A DNA stretch of 64,000 nt from Bradyrhizobium sp. 190 (GTDB taxonomy: Bacteria > Pseudomonadota > Alphaproteobacteria > Rhizobiales > Xanthobacteraceae). Below are positions 9,033 to 19,414 of this stretch, one piece after another. A program made the position numbers and the translations under genes. The stretch covers positions 62,001-126,000 of the forward strand of contig NZ_JADPJL010000062.1 of assembly GCF_023073415.1 (NCBI RefSeq). The letters run 5' to 3'. The notes beneath the pieces are model-generated. The model was not told where the DNA came from. It saw only the letters and a list, made by a program, of their open reading frames with translations, and ran no database searches. The number at the start of each line of letters is the position of its first letter. Position 1 is the stretch's first letter.

Positions 9033-10613
9033 TCACTTCGTGACTTCGATGTTCCAATGCACCGGGACCGGCGCCATCAAGAGCCCCTTGACGTTCTTGC
9101 GAATGGCAATGGGCTGTACGTACTCGCCGACCGGGATCATGGCCGTGATCTCGAGATTGCGCTTCTGGACCGCTTCCGCGATCTCCTTCTGCTTGGCCAG
9201 ATCGGATGAGCGCGCGAAATCGTCGCGCAGCTTCTCCATCTCTGCATCGCAGGGCCATCCGAACGAAGCCTTTTCGCACCCTGAATTCACATAGGCGGCA
9301 GAGACCGGGTTCATCACGTCGGCCGTGACCCAGGCCGTAAGGAAGGCATTCCAGCCACCGGCGCTCGGTGGATCCTTCTTGGCCCGGCGCGCTACAAGCG
9401 TCTGCCAGTCCATCGACTGCATGTCGACCTTGAAGCCGGCTTTTTCCATCAATGATTTCGCCACCGGCGCGAGGTTGGTCAAAGCTTTCAGGTCGGTGGA
9501 GTGCATCAGCAGCACGGGCGTGCCGTCATAGCCCGCTTCCTTCAAGAGTTCCTGCGCCTTCTTGGCGTTCGAGGTAAGAATTGCATCCGTTCCCTTGGTC
9601 GTCCCGAACGGGGAATCGCAGATGAACAGCGCCTTGCACGCCTTGATGTAGTTCTCGTCACCGATGGTCGCCATCAGGAAGTCTTCCTGATTGAAGGCGT
9701 ACCACAGCGCCTGGCGGACTTTCGGGTTGTCGAACGGCTTGTGCAGGTGGTTCGGACGGAAGACGTACTGCGCCTTGATTTGCGGCACCTCGACGATTGA
9801 GATGTTGGTATCCTTCTTCAAGGTGCCCAGGAGATCGTGGCTGGGTTGCTCGATGTAATCGATCTCGCCCTTTTGCAGCGCGTTGACCGCTTGCTGCGCG
9901 TCGGAAATAGCGCGCCACTCGATGCGATCCACCTTGGCGACCTTGCCGCCGGCAAGACCCGAGGCCGGCTCGGCGCGCGGCTTGTACTTGTCGAACTTGA
10001 CGTAGACGGTCTTGTCGCCCGGTTTCCACTCATCCTTGACGAAGACAAAGGGTCCCGATCCCGTAAAATCCTCGATCTGCTTGTTGGGGTCCGTCTCGGC
10101 GACGCGTTTGGGCATCATGAACGGCACGTTGGACGACGGCTTGGACAGGCCCAGCAGCACGAGACCTGTCGATTCCTTGAGCTTGATGGTGAAAGTCTTG
10201 GCATCGACCGCGTCGATGGAGTCGACGAAGGTCATCATCTTCTGGCCGAGGGAATCCTTCGCGGCCCAGCGCTTGATCGAGGCGATGCAGTCTTCCGACG
10301 TCACCGGCTTGCCGTCATGCCACAGCAGACCGTCGCGCAGCGTAAAGGTGTAGCCCTTGCCATCAGCCGCGGCTTCGTACTTCTCCACCATCTGCGGCTT
10401 GATCTCGCCCTTTTCATCCTGCGCAAGCAGCGTGTCGTAGATCATGTAACCGTGGTTGCGGACGATGTAGGCCGTGGTCCAGATCGGATCCAGGATCTTC
10501 AGATCCGAGTGCATGACGGCGCGCAATGTGGTCTGGGCAAGCGCCGGCGCTGCCACCGCCACGAGGCTGCCGACACAAGTCGCAGCAAGAATTGCTTTTC
10601 TGAACGCGTTCAT
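9033..10613 (-). CDS. peptide ABC transporter substrate-binding protein (SBP_bac_5)
   Basis: 526 residues. The Sec signal peptide MNAFRKAILAATCVGSLVAV ends in APALAQ, with cleavage expected after ALA. The mature part begins TTLRAVMHSDLKILDPIW, as in DppA-like proteins, and has the family segments LRDGLLWHDGKPVTSEDC and VRQALWYAFNQEDF. It should bind peptides or related compounds in the periplasm and deliver them to the DppBC-type channel encoded just downstream. The hydrolase genes on the other side of the shared promoter region suggest that imported peptides or amides are broken down inside the cell. Confidence 0.92.
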   Translation of the reverse strand: MNAFRKAILAATCVGSLVAVAAPALAQTTLRAVMHSDLKILDPIWTTAYIVRNHGYMIYDTLLAQDEKGEIKPQMVEKYEAAADGKGYTFTLRDGLLWHDGKPVTSEDCIASIKRWAAKDSLGQKMMTFVDSIDAVDAKTFTIKLKESTGLVLLGLSKPSSNVPFMMPKRVAETDPNKQIEDFTGSGPFVFVKDEWKPGDKTVYVKFDKYKPRAEPASGLAGGKVAKVDRIEWRAISDAQQAVNALQKGEIDYIEQPSHDLLGTLKKDTNISIVEVPQIKAQYVFRPNHLHKPFDNPKVRQALWYAFNQEDFLMATIGDENYIKACKALFICDSPFGTTKGTDAILTSNAKKAQELLKEAGYDGTPVLLMHSTDLKALTNLAPVAKSLMEKAGFKVDMQSMDWQTLVARRAKKDPPSAGGWNAFLTAWVTADVMNPVSAAYVNSGCEKASFGWPCDAEMEKLRDDFARSSDLAKQKEIAEAVQKRNLEITAMIPVGEYVQPIAIRKNVKGLLMAPVPVHWNIEVTK

Positions 10614-11019
10614 TCCTTCACCTCCGTTGTCGTCTCGACGCCCGAACGCCTATTGTTCGGGCCCCTGCCCGGTTTCTGACCGGACTATAGGGTCGATATT
10701 CAGCTTCACAACACCCTTTTGACCCGACGACACTGGTGACGCCGGCGCTCAGGCAGAAATCAGGACAGCCTTCCGGACAGGTCCTTTCGCGGCCGGCTTA
10801 CGCCCGCCGCCGAAATGGATTGTAGCCCCGGTTCAGCTCCGCCAACACGCCTTCTCCAAAGTCTACAATCAAGAATGATGCCAGAATTACCGTTGCCCCT
10901 ACCTCGCACCGGGAAGGTCCGAACGCGCCATGTTTTCCCTTTACAAATTCGCCGCTGGTCCTTCTCGTAAAGGGCCCACACCGAAACCAAACATTCCGGC
11001 CTAACCGGGAGGACCCATT
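10614..11019. other. divergent intergenic region, peptide transporter / hydrolases
   Basis: 406 bases between divergent start codons, so it should hold the promoters for both directions. I see an 8-base inverted repeat (GATTGTAG at 10818-10825 and CTACAATC at 10863-10870) that could be a regulator site or stem, and a good Shine-Dalgarno GGGAGGA just before 11020. I could not assign -35/-10 boxes with confidence. Confidence 0.4.
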
Positions 11020-12150
11020 ATGAATCCTGCCAACCTTCCCTTTGATTCCGAGACCATGCTGCAGGGTTTGCGGGCCTGGGTGGAATGCGAAAGCCCCACT
11101 TGGGATGCGCGTGCGGTCGATCGTATGCTCGACCTTGCGGCGCGCGAAATGGCCATCATGGGTGCGACCATCGAACGCATCGCCGGACGGCAGGGTTTTG
11201 CCGGCTGCGTCCGCGCGCGCTTCCCTCACCCGAAGCGGGGCGAGCCCGGTATTCTGGTCGCGGGCCATCTCGATACCGTCCATCCCGTCGGCACGCTGGA
11301 AAAGCTGGCGTGGCGGCGCGAAGGCAACAAGTGCTACGGCCCGGGCATCTTCGACATGAAGGGTGGCAACTACCTCACCCTCGAAGCAATCCGGCAACTG
11401 GCCCGCGCCTCGTTCACAACGCCGCTGCCGATCACCGTGCTGTTCACGCCGGACGAAGAGGTCGGCACGCCATCGACCCGCGACATCATCGAGGCCGAAG
11501 CCGCCCGCAACAAATATGTGCTGGTGCCGGAGCCGGGCCGCACGAACAACGGCGTGGTCACCGGGCGATATGCCATTGCCCGCTTCAATCTCGAAGCCAT
11601 CGGCAAGCCGAGCCATGCCGGCGCCACGCTCTCCGCCGGCCGTTCTGCGATCCGCGAAATGGCACGCCAGATTATCACTATCGACGGCATGACGACTGAA
11701 GATTGCACCTTTTCGGTCGGCATCGTGCATGGTGGCCAGTGGGTGAATTGCGTTGCCACCACCTGCACGGGCGAGGCGCTCAGCATGGCCAAACGACAGG
11801 CCGACCTCGATCGCGGCGTCGAACGGATGCTCGCGCTTTCCGGCAGCAGCAATGATGTGACGTTCAAGGTCACCCGCGGTGTGACCCGGCCGGTGTGGGA
11901 ACCCGATGCCGGCACGATGGCGCTTTACGAACACGCGCGCAGCGTGGCCAGGCAAATGGGCGTCGAGCTCCCGCATGGCAGTGCCGGTGGCGGCTCCGAC
12001 GGCAACTTCACCGGCGCCATGGGCATCCCCACCTTAGATGGCTTGGGTGTCCGTGGCGCCGACGCTCATACGCTCAACGAACATATCGAGGTCGACAGCC
12101 TCACCGAGCGTGGCCGTTTGATGGCGGGTTTGCTTGCGACGCTGACGTGA
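11020..12150 (+). CDS. M20 family metallopeptidase (glutamate carboxypeptidase-like)
   Basis: 376 residues of the two-zinc M20 family. Zinc and catalytic motifs are in order: VAGHLDTVHPVG (His ligand and catalytic Asp), GPGIFDMKGG (bridging Asp), FTPDEEVGTPS (catalytic Glu and Glu ligand), and a C-terminal segment ending in DAHTLNEHIE (last His ligand). The closest named form by motif is carboxypeptidase G2-type, which removes C-terminal Glu. No signal peptide is seen, so it acts in the cytoplasm. Shine-Dalgarno GGGAGGA precedes the ATG. First gene of a hydrolase run divergent from the peptide importer. Confidence 0.88.
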   Translation: MNPANLPFDSETMLQGLRAWVECESPTWDARAVDRMLDLAAREMAIMGATIERIAGRQGFAGCVRARFPHPKRGEPGILVAGHLDTVHPVGTLEKLAWRREGNKCYGPGIFDMKGGNYLTLEAIRQLARASFTTPLPITVLFTPDEEVGTPSTRDIIEAEAARNKYVLVPEPGRTNNGVVTGRYAIARFNLEAIGKPSHAGATLSAGRSAIREMARQIITIDGMTTEDCTFSVGIVHGGQWVNCVATTCTGEALSMAKRQADLDRGVERMLALSGSSNDVTFKVTRGVTRPVWEPDAGTMALYEHARSVARQMGVELPHGSAGGGSDGNFTGAMGIPTLDGLGVRGADAHTLNEHIEVDSLTERGRLMAGLLATLT

Positions 12151-12159
12151 GCCACGCGC

Positions 12160-12260
12160 CGCAAGGCGCGGCATCGATTGCTTCCGCATTCGCTCGTTGA
12201 GCGACGGCGGACAAGTTGCTTCCTTGCGCAAACGCTTCGCGTTTGTCGCAGGCAATGACG
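12160..12260. repeat. intergenic repeat with small hairpin
   Basis: The sequence between the M20 and M81 genes contains the hairpin CAAACGC-TTC-GCGTTTG (12229-12245) followed by GTCGCAGGCAATGACG. The ending resembles the tails (GGGCATGACGG and similar) of other palindromic repeats in this window, so it is probably a partial copy of a bradyrhizobial repeat. Confidence 0.45.
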
Positions 12261-12357
12261 GTGGGGCGGCATGCAAAACGGAATTGCTTCGCAGCTTGCG
12301 CTTGCCACGATGTCACGCTTAACGTCCCCCGACGAAAAGCATTGACCGAGAGACTTG

Positions 12358-13890
12358 ATGACCCGCATCGCCGTTGGCGCCTTTCTGCACGAGACTAACA
12401 CCTTCGCGCCGACCAAGGCGACCTATGACGACTTCGTCCACGGCGGCGGCTGGCCGTCGATGGCGCATGGCGCAGACGTGCTCAAGGTCATGCGCAACAT
12501 CAATGTCGGCTTGGCCGGCTTCGTCGAGGCGGCCGAAGCCAATGACTGGGAGTTGGTCCCGACGATCTCGGCGGCCGCGGTCCCATCGGCGCATGTCACC
12601 AGGGAGGCCTTCGAACGCGTCATGAAAGAGATGGTTGACGGCATCGCTGCGGCAGGACCGATCGATGCCGTCTATCTCGATCTGCACGGCGCCATGGTGA
12701 CCGAACATTACGACGACGGTGAAGGCGAAACGCTTGCCCGTGTGCGCAAGGTGATCGGCAAGGACCTGCCGCTGGTCGTGAGCCTCGACCTCCATGCCAA
12801 TGTCTCGCCCGAGATGATGGAGCATGCCGATGCGCTCATTGCCTACCGCACCTATCCCCACATCGACATGGCCGATACCGGCCGCGCCTGTGCAAGACAC
12901 CTCGCGCTGATGCTGAAGACGGGGCAGCGTTTTGCAAAAGCGTTCCGGCAATTGCCGTTCCTGATCCCGATCTCCTGGCAATGCACCAACGACCAGCCGA
13001 CCAAGGGCATTTATGAAAAGCTCGCGGCGCTCGAGAGCGTCGCGGTGCCGACGCTGTCGTTCGCGCCGGGCTTTCCGGCCGCGGATTTCCGGGATTGCGG
13101 GCCGAGCGTGTTTGCCTATGGCCGGACCCAGGCCGACGCCGATGCCGCCGCCGACAAATTGGTGGCGCTCGTCGAGAGCCACGAGGACGATTTCGACGGC
13201 CGCATCTATTCGCCCGATGACGGCGTGCGCCTCGCGATGGAGCTGGCGAAATCGGCAAGTAAGCCGATCGTCATCGCCGACACCCAGGACAACCCCGGCG
13301 CCGGCGGCGATTCCGACACCACGGGCATGCTGCGCGCGCTGGTGCGCAACAAGGCGTCCGGAGCTACTGGCGTGATCTACGATCCGGAGTCGGCCAAGGC
13401 CGCGCATGCAGCCGGCGTCGGCGCCACGGTCACGCTCGATCTCGGCGGCAAGTCGGGCATATCAGGCGATGCGCCATACAGGGAAACTTTCGTCGTCGAA
13501 AAACTGTCCGACGGCAAATTCTTGGCGTCCGGCCCCTATTATCGCGGACGCGACATGGACATGGGACCATCGGCCTGTCTGCGCATCGGTAATATCAGAG
13601 TAGTCGTCGGCTCCTACAAGGCGCAACTCGCGGACCAGTCGATGTACCGCTATGTCGGCATCGAGCCGACCGAACAGAAAATTCTGGTCAACAAGAGTTC
13701 GGTGCATTTCCGCGCCGATTTCGAACCGATCGCCGAAAAACTCCTGATCTGCGCCGCGCCGGGCGCGATGCCGGCCGATACGGCAGCGCTCCCCTGGACG
13801 CGGCTGCGTCCGGGCATCCGCATCAAGCCGAACGGCCCTGTCTTCACACCTTCAGCTCAATCTCGCTCAACATCTCCAGTCACGGGATAA
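12358..13890 (+). CDS. M81 family metallopeptidase (microcystinase C / MlrC-like)
   Basis: 510 residues. The N-terminus MTRIAVGAFLHETNTFAPT is characteristic of the MlrC family. Probable metal ligands lie in DLHGAMVTE, SLDLHANVS and YRTYPHIDMADTG; the second half holds DTQDNPGAGGDSDTTG, the C-terminal MlrC domain signature. MlrC in sphingomonads opens linear microcystin products; other members act on unknown peptides. In this locus a role in cleaving imported peptides or amides is a fair inference. The ATG at 12358 is preferred over the overlapping TTG at 12355. The M20 gene begins 5 bases after its stop. Confidence 0.88.
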   Translation: MTRIAVGAFLHETNTFAPTKATYDDFVHGGGWPSMAHGADVLKVMRNINVGLAGFVEAAEANDWELVPTISAAAVPSAHVTREAFERVMKEMVDGIAAAGPIDAVYLDLHGAMVTEHYDDGEGETLARVRKVIGKDLPLVVSLDLHANVSPEMMEHADALIAYRTYPHIDMADTGRACARHLALMLKTGQRFAKAFRQLPFLIPISWQCTNDQPTKGIYEKLAALESVAVPTLSFAPGFPAADFRDCGPSVFAYGRTQADADAAADKLVALVESHEDDFDGRIYSPDDGVRLAMELAKSASKPIVIADTQDNPGAGGDSDTTGMLRALVRNKASGATGVIYDPESAKAAHAAGVGATVTLDLGGKSGISGDAPYRETFVVEKLSDGKFLASGPYYRGRDMDMGPSACLRIGNIRVVVGSYKAQLADQSMYRYVGIEPTEQKILVNKSSVHFRADFEPIAEKLLICAAPGAMPADTAALPWTRLRPGIRIKPNGPVFTPSAQSRSTSPVTG

Positions 13891-13895
13891 CAGAC

Positions 13896-15068
13896 ATGCC
13901 CACCATCGACCGCATCGACAGCTACGCCGAGGAACTCACCGCGATCAGACGCGATCTGCATGCCCATCCCGAGATCGGCTTCGAGGAAGTGCGTACCTCC
14001 GGCATCGTCGCGGAGAAGCTGAAGGGCTGGGGCATCGAGGTGCATCGCGGCCTCGGCGGCACCGGCGTGATCGGCGTGCTCAAGGGCAAGGGCAATGGCG
14101 GCAAGCGCATCGGCCTGCGCGCCGACATGGACGCGCTGCCGATGGAAGAGAATACCAACCTGAAATGGCGCTCGACGATTCCCGGCCGCTTCCACGGCTG
14201 CGGCCATGACGGCCATACCACGATGCTGCTCGGCACCGCGCGCTATCTGGCGGAGACGAAGAATTTCGACGGCACCGTGCATTTCATCTTCCAGCCCGCC
14301 GAGGAAGGCCTCGGCGGCGCGCGCGCCATGATCAAGGACGGCCTGTTCCAGAAATTTCCCTGCGACGAGGTCTACGGGCTGCACAATGCGCCGGACCTCA
14401 ACCACGGCGAGATCGCGATCTTGCCCGGACCGGCGATGGCCGGCGCCGACTTCTTCGACATCAACATCCAGGGCTACGGCGCGCATGGCGCGATGCCGGA
14501 ACGTTCCAAGGATGCGGTCATGATCGCGACCACGCTGGCGCAGGCGCTGCAAACGATCGTCAGCCGCAACGTCGATCCCTTGAAGGCGGCGGTGCTGTCG
14601 ATCACCCAGATTCACGCGGGCTCCGCCTATAATGTAATCCCCGGCGACGCCAAGCTGTGCGGCACGGTGCGCGCCTTCGACGACGGCGTGCGCGCGCTGA
14701 TCCGTGAACGCATGCGCGCGATCAGCGCCGGCATTGCCGCGACCTTCCAGTGCGAAATATCCGTCGATATCCGCGATGGTTTCAGCGTGCTGGTCAACGA
14801 GGAAGAACAGTCCAGGGTGGTCGAGGAGGTGGCGAAGACGATCGTCGATCCGGCCAATGTGTTGACGCGCTCGACGCCCAAAATGGGCAGCGAGGATTTC
14901 GCCGACATGATGCAGGTGGTGCCCGGCGCCTATTTCTGGATCGGCCATGACGGCTCGGTGCCGGTACACAATCCCGGCTACGTCCTCGACGACAAGATTC
15001 TGCCGATCGGCGCCAGCATGTTCGCCCGCATCATCGAAACCCGTTTGCCGGTAGGTTCGCATGCATAA
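13896..15068 (+). CDS. M20 family amidohydrolase (hippurate / IAA-amino acid hydrolase-like)
   Basis: 390 residues. Motifs in order: HAHPEIGFEE, RADMDALPM, HGCGHDGHT (metal ligands), FQPAEEGLGGA (catalytic Glu-Glu) and MGSEDFADMM. These define the aminoacylase / hippurate hydrolase branch, which removes an acyl group from an N-acyl amino acid. Cytoplasmic. It follows the M81 gene by 5 bases, and its last 8 bases overlap the amidase gene, so all three are probably co-translated from one message. Confidence 0.9.
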   Translation: MPTIDRIDSYAEELTAIRRDLHAHPEIGFEEVRTSGIVAEKLKGWGIEVHRGLGGTGVIGVLKGKGNGGKRIGLRADMDALPMEENTNLKWRSTIPGRFHGCGHDGHTTMLLGTARYLAETKNFDGTVHFIFQPAEEGLGGARAMIKDGLFQKFPCDEVYGLHNAPDLNHGEIAILPGPAMAGADFFDINIQGYGAHGAMPERSKDAVMIATTLAQALQTIVSRNVDPLKAAVLSITQIHAGSAYNVIPGDAKLCGTVRAFDDGVRALIRERMRAISAGIAATFQCEISVDIRDGFSVLVNEEEQSRVVEEVAKTIVDPANVLTRSTPKMGSEDFADMMQVVPGAYFWIGHDGSVPVHNPGYVLDDKILPIGASMFARIIETRLPVGSHA

Positions 15069-16485
15069 ACCAGCCGCCGAAGAAGGGATCACCTCGCTGC
15101 ATGACCTTTCCGCCGTCGACCTGATCGCCGGCTATCGCGCCAGGCAGTTCTCGCCGTCGGAAGTGCTGGACGAAGTGATCGAGCATGTTGCGGCGTGGGA
15201 GCCGCATATCAACGCGCTCTATTTGTTCGATCCGGACGGCGCGCGCGCTGCCGCGAAGGCGTCGACTGACCGCTGGCAGAGAGGCGAGCCCGCAGGCGCG
15301 CTCGACGGCGTGCCCGTCACCATCAAGGATAATATCGCCACCAAAGGCCAGCCGATCCCGCTCGGCGCCGCCAGCGTCAAGCTTATACCGGCCGAGAAGG
15401 ATGCGCCGCCCGCCGCGCGGTTGCGTGAATCCGGCGCGATCATCTTCGCCAAGACCACGATGCCGGATTACGGCATGCTGTCGTCGGGCCTCTCAAGCTT
15501 CCATCCCCTCACCCGCAATCCCTGGGACCTCAGCAAAAATCCCGGCGGCTCTTCCTCCGGCGCGGGCGCGGCAGGCGCGGCAGGCTATGGCCCGTTGCAT
15601 CTCGGCACCGACATCGGCGGCTCGGTCCGGCTGCCGGCATCGTGGTGCGGCCTGGTCGCGCTGAAGCCGAGTTTTGGGCGCATTCCGTACGATCCGCCCT
15701 ATGTCGGCCGCGTCGCCGGGCCGATGACCCGCACCGTCGACGATGCGGCGCTGATGATGTGCGTATTGTCGAAGCCGGACCGCCGCGACGGCATGAGCCT
15801 GCCGGCCGACAGCAGCATTCACTGGAAGACACTCGACAAATCACCGCGCAAGGTTCGCATCGGCCTGATGCTCGATGCCGGCACCGGCCAGCCGCTCGAA
15901 AGCGACGTGCGAAGCGTTGCCGTCAAGGCGGCCAAGGCGTTCGAGTCCGCCGGCGCCGTCGTCACAGAGGTCGACGGCATCCTGACGCGCGAGATGCTCG
16001 ATGGGATCGACAATTTCTTTCGGGCGCGAATGTGGGACGATCTCTCAAAACTTTCGCCCGAGGAACGCGGCAAGGTGCTGCCCTACATCCACACATGGGC
16101 GGAAGCCGGCGCAAGACTTTCCGGCGTCGACGTCGTCAGGGGCTTCAACGCTACGATGGCGATCCGCGCGGCGGCTGCAAAACTGTTCTGCGACCTGGAC
16201 TACGTGATTTCGCCGGTGTCGCCGGTGGTGAACTTCCCTGCCGAGTTCGCCGCCCCGGTCAACGATCCGGACAAGCCGTTCGAGCACATCGCTTATACCG
16301 TGCCGTGGAACATGGCTGAAAATCCCGCAATCTCGCTCAATGGCGGTCATGACAGCAAGGGTTTCCCGATCGGCGTGCAGATCGTCGGTCGCCGCTTCGA
16401 CGATCTCGGCGTGCTCGGCATGGCCAAGGCATTCGAAGGCCTGCGCGGCCCGCAGCGGCCGTGGCCGTCGCCGCCGAAGAAGTAG
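15061..16485 (+). CDS. amidase (amidase signature family)
   Basis: 474 residues. The Ser-cisSer-Lys triad can be placed: Lys in PVTIKDN near residue 88, cis-Ser in GGSSSGAGAAGAAG near 160 and the nucleophile Ser in DIGGSVRLPA near 186. The family hydrolyses carboxamides to acid and ammonia; substrate unknown. It overlaps the upstream M20 gene by 8 bases and is the last gene of the hydrolase run. A palindromic repeat follows. Confidence 0.92.
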   Translation: MHKPAAEEGITSLHDLSAVDLIAGYRARQFSPSEVLDEVIEHVAAWEPHINALYLFDPDGARAAAKASTDRWQRGEPAGALDGVPVTIKDNIATKGQPIPLGAASVKLIPAEKDAPPAARLRESGAIIFAKTTMPDYGMLSSGLSSFHPLTRNPWDLSKNPGGSSSGAGAAGAAGYGPLHLGTDIGGSVRLPASWCGLVALKPSFGRIPYDPPYVGRVAGPMTRTVDDAALMMCVLSKPDRRDGMSLPADSSIHWKTLDKSPRKVRIGLMLDAGTGQPLESDVRSVAVKAAKAFESAGAVVTEVDGILTREMLDGIDNFFRARMWDDLSKLSPEERGKVLPYIHTWAEAGARLSGVDVVRGFNATMAIRAAAAKLFCDLDYVISPVSPVVNFPAEFAAPVNDPDKPFEHIAYTVPWNMAENPAISLNGGHDSKGFPIGVQIVGRRFDDLGVLGMAKAFEGLRGPQRPWPSPPKK

Positions 16486-16500
16486 CTTCTGTATACCTCC

Positions 16501-16618
16501 GTCATGGCCGGGCTTGTCCCGGCCATCCACGTCTTTACGCTCTCGATAGACAGAAAGACGTGGATGCCCGGGACATCTGGCGCGAAGACGCGCTTCGCGC
16601 TTTTGCCCAGGTATGACG
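16501..16618. repeat. bradyrhizobial palindromic repeat, GTCATGGCCGGG family
   Basis: Starts GTCATGGCCGGGCTTGTCCC and contains the complementary arms CCATCCACGTCTTT and AAAGACGTGGATG, then CCCGGGACA and a small CGCGAAGACGCGCTTCGCG hairpin. Related copies are at 21278-21367 and 25979-26092. Confidence 0.8.
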
Positions 16619-16666
16619 ATGCGTTGGGCAAATCGAACAAGAACACACAGGAAGGAAACACACCCC

Positions 16667-17557
<891 letters not shown>

Positions 17558-17562
17558 CCGGA

Positions 17563-17654
17563 CCGTAGGGTGGGCAAAGCGAAGCGTGCCCACCAACTTT
17601 TTACGACGCGAGAATGGTGGGCACGGCGCAAGTGCGCCTTTGCCCACCCTACGG
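17563..17654. repeat. bradyrhizobial palindromic repeat, CGTAGGGTGGGCAAAG family
   Basis: CCGTAGGGTGGGCAAAG at one end and its complement CTTTGCCCACCCTACGG (with small changes) at the other, with GTGCCCACC / GGTGGGCAC in the centre. It lies between convergent genes. Other copies: 26983-27076, 34022-34117 and 41380-41474. Confidence 0.85.
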
Positions 17655-17656
17655 CA

Positions 17657-18631
17657 TCACCCCATTGTCAACGCCACGCGCCCGATTGCCTTGCGGTCGA
17701 TCAATAGCCGCATTGCCTTGGCGTAATCCTCAAGCGGCAACCGGTGCGAGATATTCGGACGCACCTTTCCCGCTTCCGCCCATTCCGTCAGCGCCTTGAT
17801 CCTGACCTCGCCAAGCGCAGGATTTCTCCGCACTGCTTCGCCGGCGCGGACGCCGAGCACGCTCGCCCCCTTGATCATCAGGAGATTGGTCTTTGCCAGC
17901 CCGATGCCGCCGGTGAATCCGATGACCAGAAGCCGTGCGCCCCAGTTGATGCAGCGCATCGAATTCTCGAACACCTCGCCGCCGACGGGGTCGAACACCA
18001 CATCCGCGCCCTGCCCACCAGTGATGCGCTTGACAGCATCGCGGAACGGCTCCTGATCGTAGCGCACGAGATGATCGGCGCCCCTCGCTTTCGCAATCGC
18101 GAGCTTTTCGTTGCTTGACGCCGTCGCAATCACGGTCGCCCCCAGCATCTTGCCGATCTCGACGGCGGCGAGCCCGACGCCGCCGCCCGCGCCGTGCACC
18201 AGCAGCACCTCGCCCGGCTCGAGCCGGCCACGGTCGATCAGCGCGTGATAGGCCGTGCCGTGGCCGGCCAGAAACGTCGCGCCCTCGGCGTAGTCGAACG
18301 TCGACGGCAGTTTTACGAGCTGCGAGGGCGTAGCGACCGCTTCATCGGAATAGGCGCCGTGCCGCATCTTGACGATCACACGGTCACCTACCGCGACGCC
18401 CTCGGCCGCGTTGACCTCGACGACATCGCCGGCGGCTTCCATGCCCGGCGTAAACGGCAGCGGCGGCTTGAGCTGATACTCGCCCGCCGCCATCAGAACG
18501 TCGGGGAAATTCAACCCGGCGGCACGGATGGCGACGCGCACCTGCCCGGGGGCCAAGGGTGCGGCGTCAAACGTTTCCAGGCGCAGGTTCTCCGGTGGGC
18601 CGAGCTCGCGGCAGACGACGGCTTTCGGCAT
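17657..18631 (-). CDS. NADPH:quinone oxidoreductase family protein
   Basis: 324 residues of the zinc-independent medium-chain dehydrogenase family. It starts MPKAVVCRELGPPENL; the NADPH fold is LVHGAGGGVGLAAVEIGK near residue 145, and VVFDPVGGEVFE follows. No zinc-binding Cys set is seen, which fits quinone reductases and related enoyl reductases. Its ATG overlaps by one base the stop of the upstream isomerase gene (TGATG), so the two are coupled. Confidence 0.88.
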   Translation of the reverse strand: MPKAVVCRELGPPENLRLETFDAAPLAPGQVRVAIRAAGLNFPDVLMAAGEYQLKPPLPFTPGMEAAGDVVEVNAAEGVAVGDRVIVKMRHGAYSDEAVATPSQLVKLPSTFDYAEGATFLAGHGTAYHALIDRGRLEPGEVLLVHGAGGGVGLAAVEIGKMLGATVIATASSNEKLAIAKARGADHLVRYDQEPFRDAVKRITGGQGADVVFDPVGGEVFENSMRCINWGARLLVIGFTGGIGLAKTNLLMIKGASVLGVRAGEAVRRNPALGEVRIKALTEWAEAGKVRPNISHRLPLEDYAKAMRLLIDRKAIGRVALTMG

Positions 18632-19239
18632 CAGGCGGCCCGCGCCTTCAGGCGCTCCAGCGCCTCGCGGATCAAAGGCATCCGGTCGTTGCCGAAATAC
18701 ATGTCGGTCTTGTCGACATAGATGGTCGGCGAACCAAAACCGCCGCGCGCCATTACCTCATCCGTATTGGCCTTGAGCTGGTCCTTGATCGCCTGCTGGC
18801 CGATGCCCTCGAAGAATTTTACGTGGTCGATGCCAGCCTTCTTGCAGATTTCGGTCAGCACGGAATCCTGTGAGATGTCCTTGTCGCCACCCCAATAGGT
18901 CTCGAACACCGCGGTGGCAAACGGCACCATGTCCTGACCAAGCCAGATGCAGCCGCGCATCGCCTTGACGCTATTCACGGGAAACACAGTCGGCGGCATC
19001 TTGATCGCAAGCCCCGCAGAACTCGCCCAGTCGGCGAGGTCCTTCTTCATGTAGCGCGCCTTCAACGGCACCGGCGTCTCGCGCTGCGCGTAGACGCTCG
19101 GGTTCACGGTGTTGAAGATGCCGCCGACGAGGATCGGCCGCCAATTGATCTCGACGCCGAGCTCCTTGGCGAGCGGCTGGATATTGTGAAAGGCGAGATA
19201 GGTCCAGGGACTGGAGCAGTCGAAGAAGAATTCGATCAT
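18631..19239 (-). CDS. 2-hydroxychromene-2-carboxylate isomerase-like DsbA-fold protein
   Basis: 202 residues. MIEFFFDCSSPWTYLAFHNI at the start is the HCCA isomerase signature (kappa-class GST related), where the Ser in CSSPW stands in for the catalytic position and binds glutathione. The helical insertion and the final GSPTIYVDKTDMYFGNDR complete the thioredoxin-like fold. Named members isomerise an intermediate of naphthalene breakdown, but many homologs act elsewhere. The ATG at 19239 follows an AAGGAAA ribosome site; the frame upstream of it lies in a repeat. First gene of a pair with the quinone oxidoreductase. Confidence 0.87.
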   Translation of the reverse strand: MIEFFFDCSSPWTYLAFHNIQPLAKELGVEINWRPILVGGIFNTVNPSVYAQRETPVPLKARYMKKDLADWASSAGLAIKMPPTVFPVNSVKAMRGCIWLGQDMVPFATAVFETYWGGDKDISQDSVLTEICKKAGIDHVKFFEGIGQQAIKDQLKANTDEVMARGGFGSPTIYVDKTDMYFGNDRMPLIREALERLKARAA

Positions 19240-19280
19240 GGGGTTTCCTTTATTATCGTGTTTGCAGCGCTGTATTTTCA

Positions 19281-19410
19281 CGTCACCCCTGAGGTGCCGT
19301 CGCGCAGCCGCGGCCTCGAAGGGTGGAGGGCCCTCGGCTTCGCATCCTTCGAGGCTCGCAAGAGCTCGCACCTCCAGCGATAACCGCGAAGCCGTTACGC
19401 AGGGATGACG
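19281..19410. repeat. intergenic palindromic repeat with CCTCGAAGG core
   Basis: CGTCACCCCTGAGGTGC at the left and GCAGGGATGACG at the right enclose CCTCGAAGGGTGGAGG and CATCCTTCGAGG arms. It differs from the two main repeat families here and is a probable third type. Confidence 0.6.
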
Positions 19411-19414
19411 ATAC

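Noticed and set aside
13857..15092. 411-codon minus-strand frame over the M20 hydrolase gene
   Set aside because: Shadow; all M20 motifs are on the plus strand.
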